A stretch of DNA of 64,000 bases from Kitagawia praeruptora (taxonomy: Eukaryota > Streptophyta > Magnoliopsida > Apiales > Apiaceae): assembly GCA_037693485.1 (NCBI GenBank), contig CM075348.1, positions 124,197,609 through 124,261,608 of the forward strand, written 5' to 3'. Under the pieces are notes generated by a model, which saw only the letters and a program-made list of their open reading frames with translations, searched no databases and had not been told where the DNA came from. Position 1 is the stretch's first letter. Every line of letters begins with the position of its first letter. Of the stretch, positions 42,668-55,800 are shown in pieces. The position numbers were made by a program, and so were the translations under genes.

Positions 42668-43800
42668 TGTTCCAGTAGAAGAGATGAATGTGTTAATGAT
42701 ATCATAGTGGGTAATGATGTATTTTCAGCTCAAAGAGAAAAAATATTGGATAAACAGCTTCACAGCCTTTTTGAGCAACTAGCATTAAACCAGGTTTGTG
42801 TTTTCTATAGCTTCATCAGTTTTTTTTAAGTATACACTGTGGTTAACATTTACTGATTTGCCAAGTTGAGGAAATGTACTTATGGTCTTCCCATCATTCA
42901 TGTCAGGCACAAGCAGAAGGTTTGGTCAATGATATCCATGTTAAGGAAATCGACGTAGAAAGATTAGATGGTCTGTGCAGGCGAATCGACTCAAATACTG
43001 CAGATAGGGGGAGCAAACTCCAGTTCGGTTCGATTTTTGGGTAAAACCGGAACCGCATATCCTCGGTTTTAAAAATCGAAAACCGGAACCGCAACCGAAC
43101 CATCGGTTTCGGTTTTAAAATCCCGGTTTCGGTTTTTATCGGTTCGGTTTCGGTTTTAAAACCGATTAAAATAAAAATAACACATATTGCGGTGAAATTT
43201 GCTGGAGGCATTGCAATTTCCTTATACCAATGTATTATCTACGTTTTACAACTGCTGAACAAAAACACATTACCATACAGATCAACAGTGATGCAGTTGA
43301 ACAAGTTTTGGACTAATATCCTGAGGCCCAAATACAACAACAAAGGCCCGGTTATTTTTTATTTCTCTGCCTCTTTACTTTCTATATATATGTGTGTGAG
43401 ATTAATTTTAAAAATATTTATAAAAAATATAAATATTTATTTATATAAATAATCGGTTCAGTTTCGGGTTTTTTCGGTTCGGTTTGAACCTAAAACCGGA
43501 ACCGCAACCATTAAAATTGGATCGGTTTTTAGATTTCGGTTTCGGTTAGGTTTTTAGCGGTTTCGGTTTTTTTCGGTTCGGTTTTCATCGGTTTCGGTTT
43601 CGGTTTGATTCGGTTTTTTGCTCACCCCTAACTGCAGAGATCAATGCTTTTGGCTTACCATTGTACCTCCAAATGTATCATTTGTAGATATATGCAGAAA
43701 AGTTTAAAATGGCCAAGGATCCAAAGTTCATTTCGTTAGTGGACTCCTCCGACGAACATAAGTTCAATACATTCACGGCAAGACTCGTAAAGACATGAAA
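42668..43800 (+). pseudogene. Exon pieces of an unrecognised host gene, split by an hAT-type element
   Basis: Piece 1 (42668-42793, 42 codons) has NDIIVGNDVFSAQREKILDK and HSLFEQLALNQ, then a donor GTTTGTG. Piece 2 starts after acceptor ATGTCAG (42906) with AQAEGLVNDIHVKEIDVERL and CRRIDSNTAE. It is interrupted at 43005 by the hAT-type element and resumes in the same frame at 43639 with INAFGLPLYLQM. Piece 3 (about 43690-43799) encodes YAEKFKMAKDPKFISLVDSS and FNTFTARLVKT, then TGA. The composition and exon borders look like a real plant gene, but I do not know the family. All pieces are in the same orientation as the other captured exons. Confidence 0.6.
43005..43630. mobile_element. hAT-type non-autonomous element with perfect 8-bp duplication
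   Basis: This 626-bp insertion has imperfect terminal inverted repeats (left TAGGGGGAGCAAA, right TTTGCTCACCCCTA) and an exact 8-bp duplication ACTGCAGA (42997-43004 and 43631-43638). Both subterminal regions are runs of CGGTTTCGGTTTT or its complement-like variants, a common pattern in small plant hAT elements. The middle (about 43185-43430) is unrelated AT-rich sequence without a transposase. It lies in the exon of the unknown captured gene. Confidence 0.88.
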
Positions 43801-44376
43801 TTGCTATGTATAAAAATTGTAGATAAATTAGAAATTTTTGTATTGATTATAAATTTATTGATTCATTATTTAATTGGTTAGAGGCATTATTTAAAATCAT
43901 TTTTTGTGTATATAAACTATTGTCTAATTTAAAGAAACACAACACACACTATAAAATATTTACTCATGTACTAGTTGTGTAAATAAAACTAACACAACAC
44001 ATTAAAAGAAACAAAACCGTTGTTCAAACCCACTACATCAGAAGCAAGTCAGACATCACTTTTCAAGCATTGTCTATCAGGTGTTGTCTATTGAGCCGCC
44101 ATCTTTGATACTATCAAACACCAGTATCTCAAAGTTGTATAGATACTACCAGTACAACGGTTTAAAAATAGTTGTGTCAATTTTTTTTAACGGGAGAATT
44201 ACGTTGTGTCAAGTATCTCATACAAAGGTTTTATTCCCCGTTGTGTGACATCATCTATACACCAGTGGAATACTGGTGTGTGACAGCACCAAAGATAGCG
44301 ACTCGATAGTCAACGGGAAACTTCCCTGACAGACAATGGTTGTAAAACGGTCTCTGATGTTGTTTTTCTTGTAGTG
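43801..44376. repeat. CACTA right subterminal region and terminus
   Basis: AT-rich then repeat-rich sequence with CCGTTGT, ACAACGG and TTGTCTATC words. The last 15 bases GTTTTTCTTGTAGTG (44362-44376) are the terminal inverted repeat. The next three bases TTT would be one copy of the target duplication; the other is off-window. Confidence 0.75.
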
Positions 44377-45368
44377 TTTGATAAATCGATCCCCAAACAG
44401 TTCACTTGACGGAGATATTCCAGAAGAAGTTTGGTCAGGTAAACCTGTTGATTTTTCTAATCTTAGAATATTTGGTTGTCCTGTTTATTCTCATGTAAAT
44501 GAGGGAAAAATGGAACCTCGTGCAAAAAAATGCATTTTCTTGGGTTATGGTTTAGGGGTCAAATGTTTTCGGTTGTATGATCCTGAATATAAAAAGATTT
44601 TTCATAGCCGAAATGTTATATTTAATGAAAATGATATGCTATCTTCCGGAAAAGATGTTGTTGCTTCTCCTATAGGTACAAATGATATAGAGAGCACAAG
44701 AGAGAAGGTGGAGTTCGAAGTCAAAATTTTAGATGAAGAGGAATATGTCCCAACTTCCTCTACTCCACAAAATTCCAACGATCAAACCATTACTGCTGGC
44801 CACAGAAGTCCACAACGTCAACCACAAAGGCGAGGTTTACCACAACCATGGTCTATGGCTCAAAATCTTCCTAAATAGAGACCAAAAAGGATGACTCAAA
44901 GATACGTTAACCAAAGTGCCAACATTGCTTTTGCGTTGCGCAAGAGATTGATGTAACTAATGAGCCGAAAAGTTACTTTGAGACTATCTCTAGTACCAAC
45001 TCAGCAAAATGGGTTTGCAGCTATGCAAGACGAGATTGAGAGTCTTCATAAAATGATACTTGGGATCTAGTGAAGTTACCTGAGGGTAAGAGAGCCATCA
45101 GTTGTAAGTGGATCTTTAAGAGAAAAGAAGGCATCCCTGGCGTTGAAAGTTCAAGACACAAATTAAAGCAAGGTTTATTGTTAGAGGATTTGATCAACAT
45201 GAAGGCATTGATTTTAATGAGGTATTCTCTCCTATTGTCTGTCATACTTCTATTCGTATATTACTTGCTTTGGTTGCGTTGCATGATTTGGAGTTGGAAC
45301 AGTTAGATGTAAAAACTGCATTTCTTCATGGAAATCTCGAAAAAGAAATTTATATTCATCAACCTAAG
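44377..45368 (+). pseudogene. Tork-like copia integrase C-terminus and RT start, left half
   Basis: Begins at the CACTA end with LINRSPNSSLDGDIPEEVW, SNLRIFGCPVYSHVNEGK and RAKKCIFLGYGLGVKCFRLY, the C-terminal part of a copia integrase, open for 166 codons (44378-44878). An out-of-frame RT start follows with stops: VKLPEGKRAISCKWIFKRK, GIDFNEVFSPIV, LEQLDVKTAFLHGNLEKEIY and IHQPK. It is cut at 45368 by the LARD-like insertion and continues at 56483. The upstream part is beyond the CACTA and outside the window. The lineage looks like Tork/Tnt1. Confidence 0.82.
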
Positions 45369-48300
45369 TATAACGCCTTAGAAAATTCGTAGTTATAAAT
45401 ATTATTTTAATATTAAATGTGGAATATATGGTGTGAATTTTTTTTAAGTTAAATATATGTGACATCATGTTTACATATTTATATGGTGATGTATGTGTGT
45501 CGTGTAGGTCCATGTATTTTTATTTGAATTTTTATGTTTAAAAATTTATTTAAATTATGCATTATTGATCTTTGAAATTTTTTATAAAATCATCGGAGTA
45601 TTTAAAAATCCCGAAATCTTTTGCAATATGATATTTGTATATTTTTTTAGTTTTTAAAATTATTGGGAGAATTATTTTGGGTGTTTAAGTATTTTAAAAT
45701 GATTTTAAGGTGTTTATTTCATTTAAAAGATCTTATCTTGTAAAATTCATATTTAATTCGTTTTTAATCCTAAAAATATTTTAAAAATACAGGGAGAGAG
45801 ATAATTTCATTTTTTATATTTTAAAATTTTAAATGAGATATTTTTCTCAATTATTACCTATTTAGTTTTATTTTATAAAGTGGTTTGAATTGTTTTAAAG
45901 TAGGATTTAGTAGATTAGTAAAATTACTATTATTTTTCCCCCAATTCCTTAAATCCCTAAATTGCTATTACAGCTGGGTTTGGTGTGTAGTTTTCTCTTG
46001 ATTCTTCTTTCAATTTCTTGAACTCTCTCTCTACTCTCTCCACAATCTCGCTTATATCTCTCTTGTGTACTGCTAATTCTCTCGGTTCTGTTTATGCTTG
46101 ATTGGGAGTCGATAAAGCCCTCTTTCCTTCTCTGTAATCGCTGCGTCTGGCCTGCAAGGAATCGGTCGTCCCTCCCCTCCGTTTCTGTTCCCCTGCTGTG
46201 TGGGTGTAGTGTGCGTATGTGTGTATATAAACTGGTGATTCACTCTCTTTTCCCATGTTCTTGGTATCGAGTGTCGCTGGGTTTGAGTGTAAAGGAAGCG
46301 TGGCTGTGTGGTGGGGTTTCTGCGTGTCTGGGATTGTATTGATGTATAGATGATCGTGTGTACAAGGGTTGTGTATAAAGCCGAGTGTTGAGGCGTGTAT
46401 ATGCTGCATTTTTGTGATATTTCGACTAGGTATTTGAGATTATGGTTTGATTCTTGTTCGTTTTTGGATTCCTGTTAATTGCCTGCTATAGTTGGTGTCA
46501 TGATAATGCTAGTTAGGTTAAGCTAAGTTAACTGTTTGTTTTTGTGTGGATTATCGGCAAGTTTTCTCCTCGGTTGTGTTTTGTTTAAAGACCGAAGTTA
46601 TGAAACTTTTGATTTAAGATTGAAGGAGTTGATCGCATGTATAATGTTGAATTTCTGAGTAGATTATGCATTGGTCGAGTTTTGGTTCGGTTGCCAGAAT
46701 TTTTGGGAACTTTCCGGTCTATGTAAATGGGTTGCTGACTGATTGTATGCAGGGTGGTGGTGTTTGTTTTGGGACAGTAATAGTCGAAGGAGGAGATAGA
46801 GTGAAGGCATGGGAGGTGGTACAGGTCTGGTGCGTGGTGGTCTATGTGTGTTAATGGTTCTTTGTTGTTACAAATCGTAGTTCGGAAAGAATTAATTTCG
46901 AGAAGCTAGTTGCTAATTGTTTGCATATCGTTAAGTGTTAATTGAGTTTTAGTTTAAAACTTTGTTTTGGTTTGAATATGTAATTGGTCGTATATAATCT
47001 TGTGTTAATGGTTTGTGAAAGTTGATGTCATATGTGAGTTACTCTCTGAACACTGAGTATATGGCCCGTCTTTAACAGAGTTTTAAAGTAGAAATTGATG
47101 ATGGTCGATGTTGGGCTATGGTTGCCGGAATTCTATTTATCTGGTTGAGTGTTGATATAATTTGGATTATTAAATCTTATTTAAGATAATTAATTTCACT
47201 TATTTAAAAGGGATTATTTTGGGATCTAAATACTTAGTTGAATCTGATTAAAGATGATTAAGTAGTTAGTTAATTACTGGAATAATTTTAAATATCATTG
47301 ATTTCATTTAATTAAGGTAAAATATTTTAAAGCAGATATTTGAATGTAATTAATTGCTTAATTGCTAGTGGCGTGCTAAGTGTTAATTATGTGTGGATTG
47401 TTAGAAACTTATGGCAGTTATATTAGAATGATTTAGAGCAATTGTAAGTGGAACTGAGTTAGCATTGAAGCAAAGGATTTCTTAATTGCTTGTTTGGGTC
47501 AGTTGTATTCTGACAGGTTAGGACCTATTTTAGAGGAGTTGCTGTCCGAATTTTATTAGAATCATTTTGTAATTTGTATAGAAAATTGATGACTAGTATT
47601 TGTAAGTAGATATGATATATGTGATAACTAGCATAAGTGTAAATTATTATTACGTGTTAAGTCCTTATATGATTTTGTGATTGTATGTTATTATTTCGAG
47701 AATTTGATCTGTATAAGCTATATGTGATAAGTTGTAAGGTGTATAGGACGCGTTTGGGTAGAGCAGAGTTAGACGGTTATGGTTGTAAGCGTACTGAAGT
47801 AGTACTTTACTTTTCTATAGGTACGAGTAGGAGGCCAGGTAAGAGCCAGTGCACGTGTAGATGAAATGTTGAGGAAGGAGATAATTATCGGGACTGACGA
47901 GTGTGTTCGTGTAGAGACTGACAAATAATAAAGGAAAGATGGATGATCGAAGAAAGGTCAATGCATAAAGAAGTAGAGACGGATGTAAAGTGATAAAGAG
48001 TTGAGATATTGGAATTGAAAACTTCATGTATTGAGGCAAGTTTACTATTCCTCACTTATCGTTCAAGTGATGTGAAACTGTTTCTATTATTTATATTTTT
48101 TCATTCTTTCAAATCTGTTCCTGTAATCATCTATACCGTTCATTGTCATTTTAAAATAATGTGAACTTGTCTTGTCAATTATACGATGTTCTTTCAAATC
48201 ATTTTGCTAATGCTTAAACTCTTCATTTTTATTGCCAGTGAAATTCTTCTTCTATTAAATTGCAAACACTCATTTTCAAATTACTCTGTCATTGTTTATT

Positions 48301-49042
48301 TCCCTCACCTATTGTTCAGGTGTTGAATTCTTTTAAAATTAATTTAATTCAATATTTTTCGTCTTTATTAATATTCTTCAAAGAACGTTTTCTTCAAATT
48401 GTTGTGAATTAATTCGAGGTTTATACTGTTGTTGAGGCATGTGTTGCTCAATGACGGTTAAAGCTAAGAATGAATTGAGATCTTCTTAATTATTCAGACT
48501 CATTATTGTCATGCCGGTTTGGCAGCTGAAGCGTATGAGTGCTTAGTTGACAAGAGTGAGACCTTGGGTAATTGAGAATTTCTTAAAATCATTTTAAATT
48601 ATTCAAATCTTTTATGTAAGTTCGAATTGTGCCATGAAAATTTTATCAATAGGTAACCTTTTAAAAGGATGATCTACTACATGTATCCTTGCGAATGAGA
48701 GCGATGAGGCATTCTATACAGAATAGATTTCGGTGCTAGAGCGGGTAAGCACAGATTTGTGATGGAGCTACGAATGAGGTGGTATAGTAAATTTGTATTT
48801 AGAGTAGAGATAGAAGTTGTAATAATTTGTGTAATTTATATTCTTGTTTCATACCATAACCTGGAATCGATCCTCGGAGAGGAATCGTTGGGTATTAAGT
48901 TTTATTTGTGTTCGTTAATTTGAATTTGGTTTGGGTTGAAATACAGGTGGATAGTCCGTTTTACGGATATTTCATGCCAAATTTTTATAAAATTCCCTGG
49001 GTTACCAGATATTTTTATTTGTTATTGGTTTGGGGTGTTACA
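45369..49042 (+). repeat. 5' LTR of the LARD-like element
   Basis: This 3674-bp LTR is nearly identical to 52804-56482. It contains a CT-rich segment (46005-46080) and overlapping ORFs on both strands (46092-46409), conserved between the LTRs only because the LTRs are; no domain. Confidence 0.93.
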
Positions 49043-49045
49043 GGT

Positions 49046-49057
49046 TGGTATCAGAGC
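49046..49057 (+). other. Primer binding site, initiator tRNA-Met (LARD-like)
   Basis: TGGTATCAGAGC, perfect, three bases after the 5' LTR. Confidence 0.92.
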
Positions 49058-49719
49058 AACAGGTTATGGTCACTGAAACAAGTTAGGATGGTTAAGTATA
49101 CTTATTTTGGTGGGACGTTAGATAGAACGATTTAGGATAAGATTCGCCTTAGGTTATTAGGACAACGGTTGCGACGTTAGTTAGTATTTCGACATATCAC
49201 GCGAGCCAGAATTCGATTCATTTGAAGGTATGACTTTGGACGAGGCAGTTGATTCGGCGCCGCCTACGTTAAATAGACGACCGGAGATACCAACTTGGAG
49301 GATACTACGTGTAGACCTTCGTGTATGTTCTAGAATTTCTTTTGCGATTTTAGTTACCCCGTGAACGATATAGAAAGTGCAAAATGACGGTAAACAAGAT
49401 GCGAAATGTGATTTCTGGCATGTGATGGAGTAAGGACATGGTTATTCATTACTAGCCGTTGATTCCATCTAATCTATTGATTAAGGAGATTTAACCTTTC
49501 TTTCTATTTCTTCTTATTTTGATAATAGCCTATCACCTTTGATAATCAACTCTATTTCAATTGATGACGAATTTTTTTCTATATTCATTTAAACACATTC
49601 CTATTTTTCAGAGATACCTCTATTTTCCATGGGATCACTTGATTCAACATGATGCATATAAATTATTGAGATCCTTGAATTTTTCTATTTTTCCTGAATA
49701 TTTGCTATTCCTTATTCAA

Positions 49720-49724
<5 letters not shown>

Positions 49725-49756
<32 letters not shown>
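49725..49756. repeat. (TA)16 microsatellite
   Basis: Uninterrupted TA repeat in the interior of the LARD-like element; only one copy exists because it lies outside the LTRs. Confidence 0.97.
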
Positions 49757-49763
<7 letters not shown>

Positions 49764-52700
49764 CTTTTGAAACATTTGAGTTCTTTTTGTTTCTATCTGA
49801 ATACTTAACCTTATTTATTCTGACTGGGATGAACAACCCTATGTATATAGGGGATTCAGGGACATCTTATCTATGTGATAAAAGTCTGGTGGGACGCCAC
49901 TGATTGTGTTTGTCATGAAAGTACTGAAGGCTGGCCACCTTTTTGTACTGTGGCGGTGGACCTAAGTGACAAATGCAACCTGAAAATAGTTCAATGATCA
50001 TTTTGATCTCTCGGTAATTTCTTTTATAAAATTCATAACAAACAAAACTCAACTTATTCATACATGTTAACACCTGTCCATTGTATTGATTGCTTTTGCT
50101 ATAAACCCTTTTGATTCCTAAAGCTGTCAGTAACTGAATGCAGAAAAAAATGGAGATGATGACAACTAAGTGGTACAAGATACATTTATGTCGATAGAGA
50201 ATTGGATGATCAGGTTTGAGAATTGACGTTAAAGCAAGGATTGAATATCAAGTTAGATTATTCTTTGGATCGACAATACACGTGCAAGATTCGATAATAT
50301 GGAGAACTGAGTATAGTTAAGGAGCATATGACAAGGACACGAAATAATAATTTGGTTAAGGTCAGAAGTAAAGTGGAAATGGATATAGTTAGTATGTAAT
50401 AGTTATGTTAAAGAAAGATTGTTGAAGAACATTTGTTTAATGCATATTTCACTTTGGATATGGAAACAGGAATATTATGAGATTTAGATGAATCGAGACC
50501 AATTATCGGGTATGAATTTTAGAACTGGGATGGGAAAATTTGAGCGAAGAAGAGTAAAGCTAAATGTGAAGTAAAGTGATTGTGTGGGAGTTAATGACTT
50601 ATGTGAATATGGTTCAAAGGATAATGAATATTAAGAGTAAAAGTGAATTGACCCAGATGGAACGAGCTGGTAAGAAAGGGAGACAGAGAATCAGGGAACT
50701 TAAAGGAATTGTGTTAGCCGAGGATGTGGGATTTAGCTGGAAAGGAATGTAAGATTTAGGAGATTTTGGAAACTAGAATAACGAGGAAAGATAACTACCT
50801 ATAGGATATGAATTACTGAGACTAGCAGGACCACCATTATTGGAAGGTAAGATTTCGAGAAGAAGTATATTGCAACTGTACTAATATAAATGTGGAAAAC
50901 TGTAAGTGTAAGCAGAAATAATAGTATGGTGAGAATTGACAGAATTAGAAACTAGAAGTTCAAAATGATTACGAATGACGATATGAAGAATATGAAGGTG
51001 ATGGCAGTTAAAAGAGCTGAGTGTGAGTTAGGATTGGATTGTATAGTTAATTATAAAGTACAGGCAAGGTGTGAGGATAATAAGGTGAAATTATGACTTT
51101 CAAGAGATATGTAAGTTGTCTTTCAAGTCAGAAAGTGGATAAAGGAGTTTTAAATGGTTACGCAGATTTTAAGGTTATTATATATATCTAGGAGATATCG
51201 ATAAGGAGACAATTAAAGTGAAACAGATTTTAGGGGTCAAGATTTCTCAGATATATGACTTAAGGAATTACCAGGATTATCACCAGACAGAGATATAAAG
51301 TTGATTAATTAATTACAACCAGGAATGTAATCAGGTTCAAAATATTTAAGATCAGAAGACATCACAAGATATTTGAAAATATAGAAAGGACATGCATATG
51401 ATTTCTATGTACGAGCTTTGCAATTGGAAGAACTAAAATTTTCAGGATATGACGAAAGGATCAAGATGAAAGCCGTGATGACGAAGCAGTAATGAATCGG
51501 GAAAGGCCTAAGACGCTAGTGGAGATCGAAAACTTTGAAGGACCGGCTAGGAATTATTGAAGGTTGTCAAAGGTATTACTAAGATAGATACAATAGTGGA
51601 CAAGCCTACAATTTAGGAAACGAAAGGATAAAGGTGGAGAAAGCTTTTAGGAGTCAAAGAAGAGATCGAAAACCGCTCAAGTGTTAGTGTAACCAGATGA
51701 ACCACGAAAGATTAAACCGGCATACAATGTTCAAGTAAATGTTCAAAGAATTTGGGAAGTTGTAGATGGAAGATCCAAAGGTCTAGATTATTGCAAATTA
51801 ATTATTAGAGGAAACTGAGAAGTACCAAGATGAGTTGATTGAAGCAGAATGTGAAGGACTGGACTCTAGAAGAATGGAATCGTTTAAGGAAATGAGTGGT
51901 GGTCTTGTATCTTATTTCGCTTATTCGTCTATTAATAAATGTTGGAGTTATAGTGTACATAGTTTAAATTTTGACGATTTGTAAGATATGTAGAGTAATG
52001 GTTCAGAAGTCGAATTTTGATATTAGGGGATATTAGAGTTGGAGTTTAATTAGGGTCAAAGTTTAATTTGAATGGTATTGAGGGGCAGTGACCCCGGGAT
52101 AGTTGTATTGCAAATAAGATATATACGTTTCAAGGTAAATGGTTATTAGTTTCGAAAAGGTTACTCAGTAAAACAATGGGATTAAGGATGGATAGAAGTT
52201 TCTCAGTTATTCCCTCCTCGAGTAACATTGTACGTTGAAAGGGGAGTAAGAATGATTGGGGGATTTCTTGATATTCTTTTTCTCAAAGTTTTATCTGGGG
52301 CAATCTGAATTATGAGTAGGAGTGTGGAAGTGGTATCAATGGTTAGTCGCGTGGATTTCGTTTTAAAGATTTAATTATTTATCTGTTTATTTCAATTCAA
52401 GGCATATTTCTTCGTTTATATATGTTTGCTGCAAGTCAAGGCAGATTTTGTTTTAGTATTGTACATGAATAAATTTTTTTTGGGTGATTGGGTCAATAAT
52501 GGAGGCGTTGTGTACAGGGCATAGTCCATTATATGAATAGGTCATGTCCGATTTTCGGTAGACCGGGATTGTCGCGTACGAGTGAAAAGTATCTAGAATT
52601 AACGAGACATGTAAACCAAAGGTTTAAGTTATGTTGGAATCTGCGGGCTTACAGGACAAGTCTGGCGAGATGGGAATTGAATTAAAGGAATTCTAGAATG

Positions 52701-52803
52701 AAAGAAATGACTTGGGAATTGAAATAGAAATGGTTGAGTAATACCGCCATTACGTTTTCTTAAGATTGATTCTGAGGACAGAATCCTATTAAGGGGGGAA
52801 GGA

Positions 52804-55800
52804 TATAACGCCTTAGAAAATTCGTAGTTATAAATATTATTTTAATATTAAATGTGGAATATATGGTGTGAATTTTTTTTTTAAGTTAAATATATGTGAC
52901 ATCATGTTTACATATTTATATGGTGATGTATGTGTGTCGTGTAGGTCCATGTATTTTTATTTGAATTTTTATGTTTAAATATTTATTTAAATTATGCATT
53001 ATTGATCTTTGAAAATTTTTATAAAATCATTGGAGTATTTAAAAATCCCGAAATCTTTTGAAATATGATATTTGTATATTTTTTTAGTTTTTAAAATTAT
53101 TGGGAGAATTATTTTGGGTGTTTAAGTATTTTAAAATGATTTTAAGGTGTTTATTTCATTTAAAGGATCTTATCTTGTAAAATTCATATTTAATTCGTTT
53201 TTAATCCTAAAAATATTTTAAAAATACAGGGAGAGAGATAATTTCATTTTTTATATTTTAAAATTTTAATTGAGATATTTTTCTCAATTATTACCTATTT
53301 AGTTTTATTTTATAAATTGGTTTGAATTGTTTTAAAATAGAAATTAGTAGATTAGTAAAATTACTATTATTTTTCCCCCAATTCCTTAAATCCCTAAATT
53401 GCTATTACAGCTGGGTTTGGTGTATAGTCTTCTCTTGATTCTTCTTTCAATTTCTTGAACTCTCTCTCTACTCTCTCCACAATCTCGCTTATATCTCTCT
53501 TGTGTACTGCTAATTCTCTCGATTCTGTTTATGCTTGATTGGGAGTCGATAAAGCCCTCTTTCCTTCTCTGTAATCGCTGCGTCTGGCCTGCAAGGAATC
53601 GGTCGTCCCTCCCCTCCGTTTCTGTTCCCCTACTGTGTGGGTGTAGTGTGCGTATGTGTGTATATAAACTGGTGATTCACTCTCTTTTCCCATGTTCTTG
53701 GTATCGAGTGTCGCTGGGTTTGAGTGTAAAGGAAGCGTGGCTGTGTGGTGGGGTTTCTGCGTGTCTGGGATTGTATTGATGTATAGATGATCGTGTGTAC
53801 AAGGGTTGTGTATAAAGCCGAGTGTTGAGGCGTGTATATGCTGCATTTTTGTAATATTTCGACTAGGTATTTGAGATTATGGTTTGATTCTTGTTCGTTT
53901 TTGGATTCCTGTTAATTGCCTGCTATAGTTGGTGTCATGATAATGCTAGTTAGGTTAAGCTAAGTTAACTGTTTGTTTTTGTGTGGATTCTCGGCAAGTT
54001 TTCTCCTCGGTTGTGTTTTGTTTAAAGACCGAAGTTATGAAACTTTTGATTTAAGCTTGAAGGAGTTGATCGCATGTATAGTGTTGAATTTCTGAGTAGA
54101 TTATGCATTGGTCGAGTTTTGGTTCGGTTGCCAGAATTTTTGGGAACTTTCCGGTCTATGTAAATGGGTTGCTGACTGATTGTATGCAGGGTGGTGGTGT
54201 TTGTTTTGGGACAGTAATAGTCGAAGGAGGAGATAGAGTGGAGGCATGGGAGGTGGTACAGGTCTGGTGCGTGGTGGTCTATGTGTGTTAATGGTTCTTT
54301 GTTGTTACAAATCGTAGTTCGGAAAGAATTAATTTCGAGAAGCTAGTTGCTAATTGTTTGCATATCGTTAAGTGTTAATTGAGTTTTAGTTAAAAACTTT
54401 GTTTTGGTTTGAATATGTAATTGGTCGTATATAATCTTGTGTTAATGGTTTGTGAAAGTTGATGTCATATGTGAGTTACTCTCTGAACACTGAGTATATG
54501 GCCCGTCCTTAACAGAGTTTTAAAGTAGAAATTGATGATGGTCGATGTTGGGCTATGGTTGCCGGAATTCTATTTATCTGGTTGAGTGTTGATATAATTT
54601 GGATTATTAAATCTTATTTAAGATAATTAATTTCACTTATTTAAAAGGGATTATTTTGGGATCTAAATACTTAGTTGAATCTGATTAAAGATGATTAAGT
54701 AGTTAGTTAATTATTGGAATAATTTTAAATATCATTGATTTCATTTAATTAAGGTAAAATATTTTAAAGCAGATATTTGAATGTAATTAATTGCTTAATT
54801 GCTAGTGGCGTGCTAAGTGTTAATTATGTGTGGATTGTTAGAAACTTATGGCAGTTATATTAGAATGATTTAGAGCAATTGTAAGTGGAACTGAGTTAGC
54901 ATTGAAGCAAAGGATTTCTTAATTGCTTGTTTGGGTCAGTTGTATTCTGACAGGTTAGGACCTATTTTAGAGGAGTTGCTGTTCGAATTTTATTAGAATC
55001 ATTTTGTAATTTGTATAGAAAATTGATGACTAGTATTTGTAAGTAGATATGATATATGTGATAACTAGCATAAGTGTAAATTATTATTACGTGTTAAGTC
55101 CTTATATGATTTTGTGATTGTATGTTATTATTTCGAGAATTTGATCTGTATAAGCTATATGTGATAAGTTGTAAGGTGTATAGGACGCGTTTGGGTAGAG
55201 CAGAGTTAGACGGTTATGGTTGTAAGCGTACTGAAGTAGTACTTTACTTTTCTATAGGTACGAGTAGGAGGCCAGATAAGAGCCAGTGCACGTGTAGATG
55301 AAATGTAGAGGAAGGAGATAATTATCGGGACTGACGAGTGTGTTCGTGTAGAGACTGACAAATAATAAAGGAAAGATGGATGATCGAAGAAAGGTCAATG
55401 CATAAAGAAGTAGAGACGGATGTAAAGTGATAAAGAGTTGAGATATTGGAATTGAAAACTTCATGTATTGAGGCAAGTTTACTATTCCTCACTTATCGTT
55501 CAAGTGATGTGGAACTGTTTCTATTATTTATATTTTCCCATTCTTTCAAATCTGTTCCTGTAATCATCTATACCGTTCATTGTCATTTTAAAATAATGTG
55601 AACTTGTCTTGTCAATTATACGATGTTCTTTCAAATCATTTTGCTAATGCTTAAACTCTTCATTTTTATTGCCAGTGAAATTCTTCTTCTATTAAATTGC
55701 AAACACTCATTTTCAAATTACTCTGTCATTGTTTATTTCCCTCACCTATTGTTCAGGTGTTGAATTCTTTTAAAATTAATTTAATTCAATATTTTTCGTC

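Larger units (their letters stand above)
25629..44376. mobile_element. CACTA DNA transposon (right part) with captured gene pieces
   Basis: The right end at 44376 reads TTTTTCTTGTAGTG, the complement of the CACTACAAGAAAAA end typical of plant CACTA elements. Subterminal words of the ACAACGGTTTT type recur near the right end (44010-44350) and again at 25629-26010, linking the two flanks as one element. The left end lies beyond the window because a Sirevirus inserted at 25628/25629. Excluding later insertions, about 4 kb of CACTA sequence is visible: tandem repeats, RuBisCO activase exon, multicopper oxidase exons, pieces of an unknown gene, right terminal region. No transposase is visible, so this copy is probably non-autonomous. 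It lies in a Tork-like copia pol. Confidence 0.75.
49043..52803 (+). other. Interior of the LARD-like element, decayed pol traces
   Basis: Primer site TGGTATCAGAGC is at 49046-49057. A (TA)16 run is at 49725-49756. Around 51510-51560 the plus strand reads RPKTLVEIENFEGPARNY then a stop and RLSKV, a mutated copy of the Ty3 RT region normally ending in LGLAGYYRRF. Near 51675 a mutated QVLV-stop-PDEPRK matches the start of RNase H. Everything else is without recognisable coding. Polypurine tract TATTAAGGGGGGAAGGA ends at 52803. Confidence 0.7.

Noticed and set aside
43192..43452. 86-codon ORF in the hAT-type element
   Set aside because: AT-rich, no transposase motif, extends into low-complexity sequence.
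46092..46409. Overlapping ORFs on both strands (105 and 82 codons) that recur at 53529-53846
   Set aside because: They are repeated only because they lie in the two LTRs of the LARD-like element; no domain and no reason to be coding.
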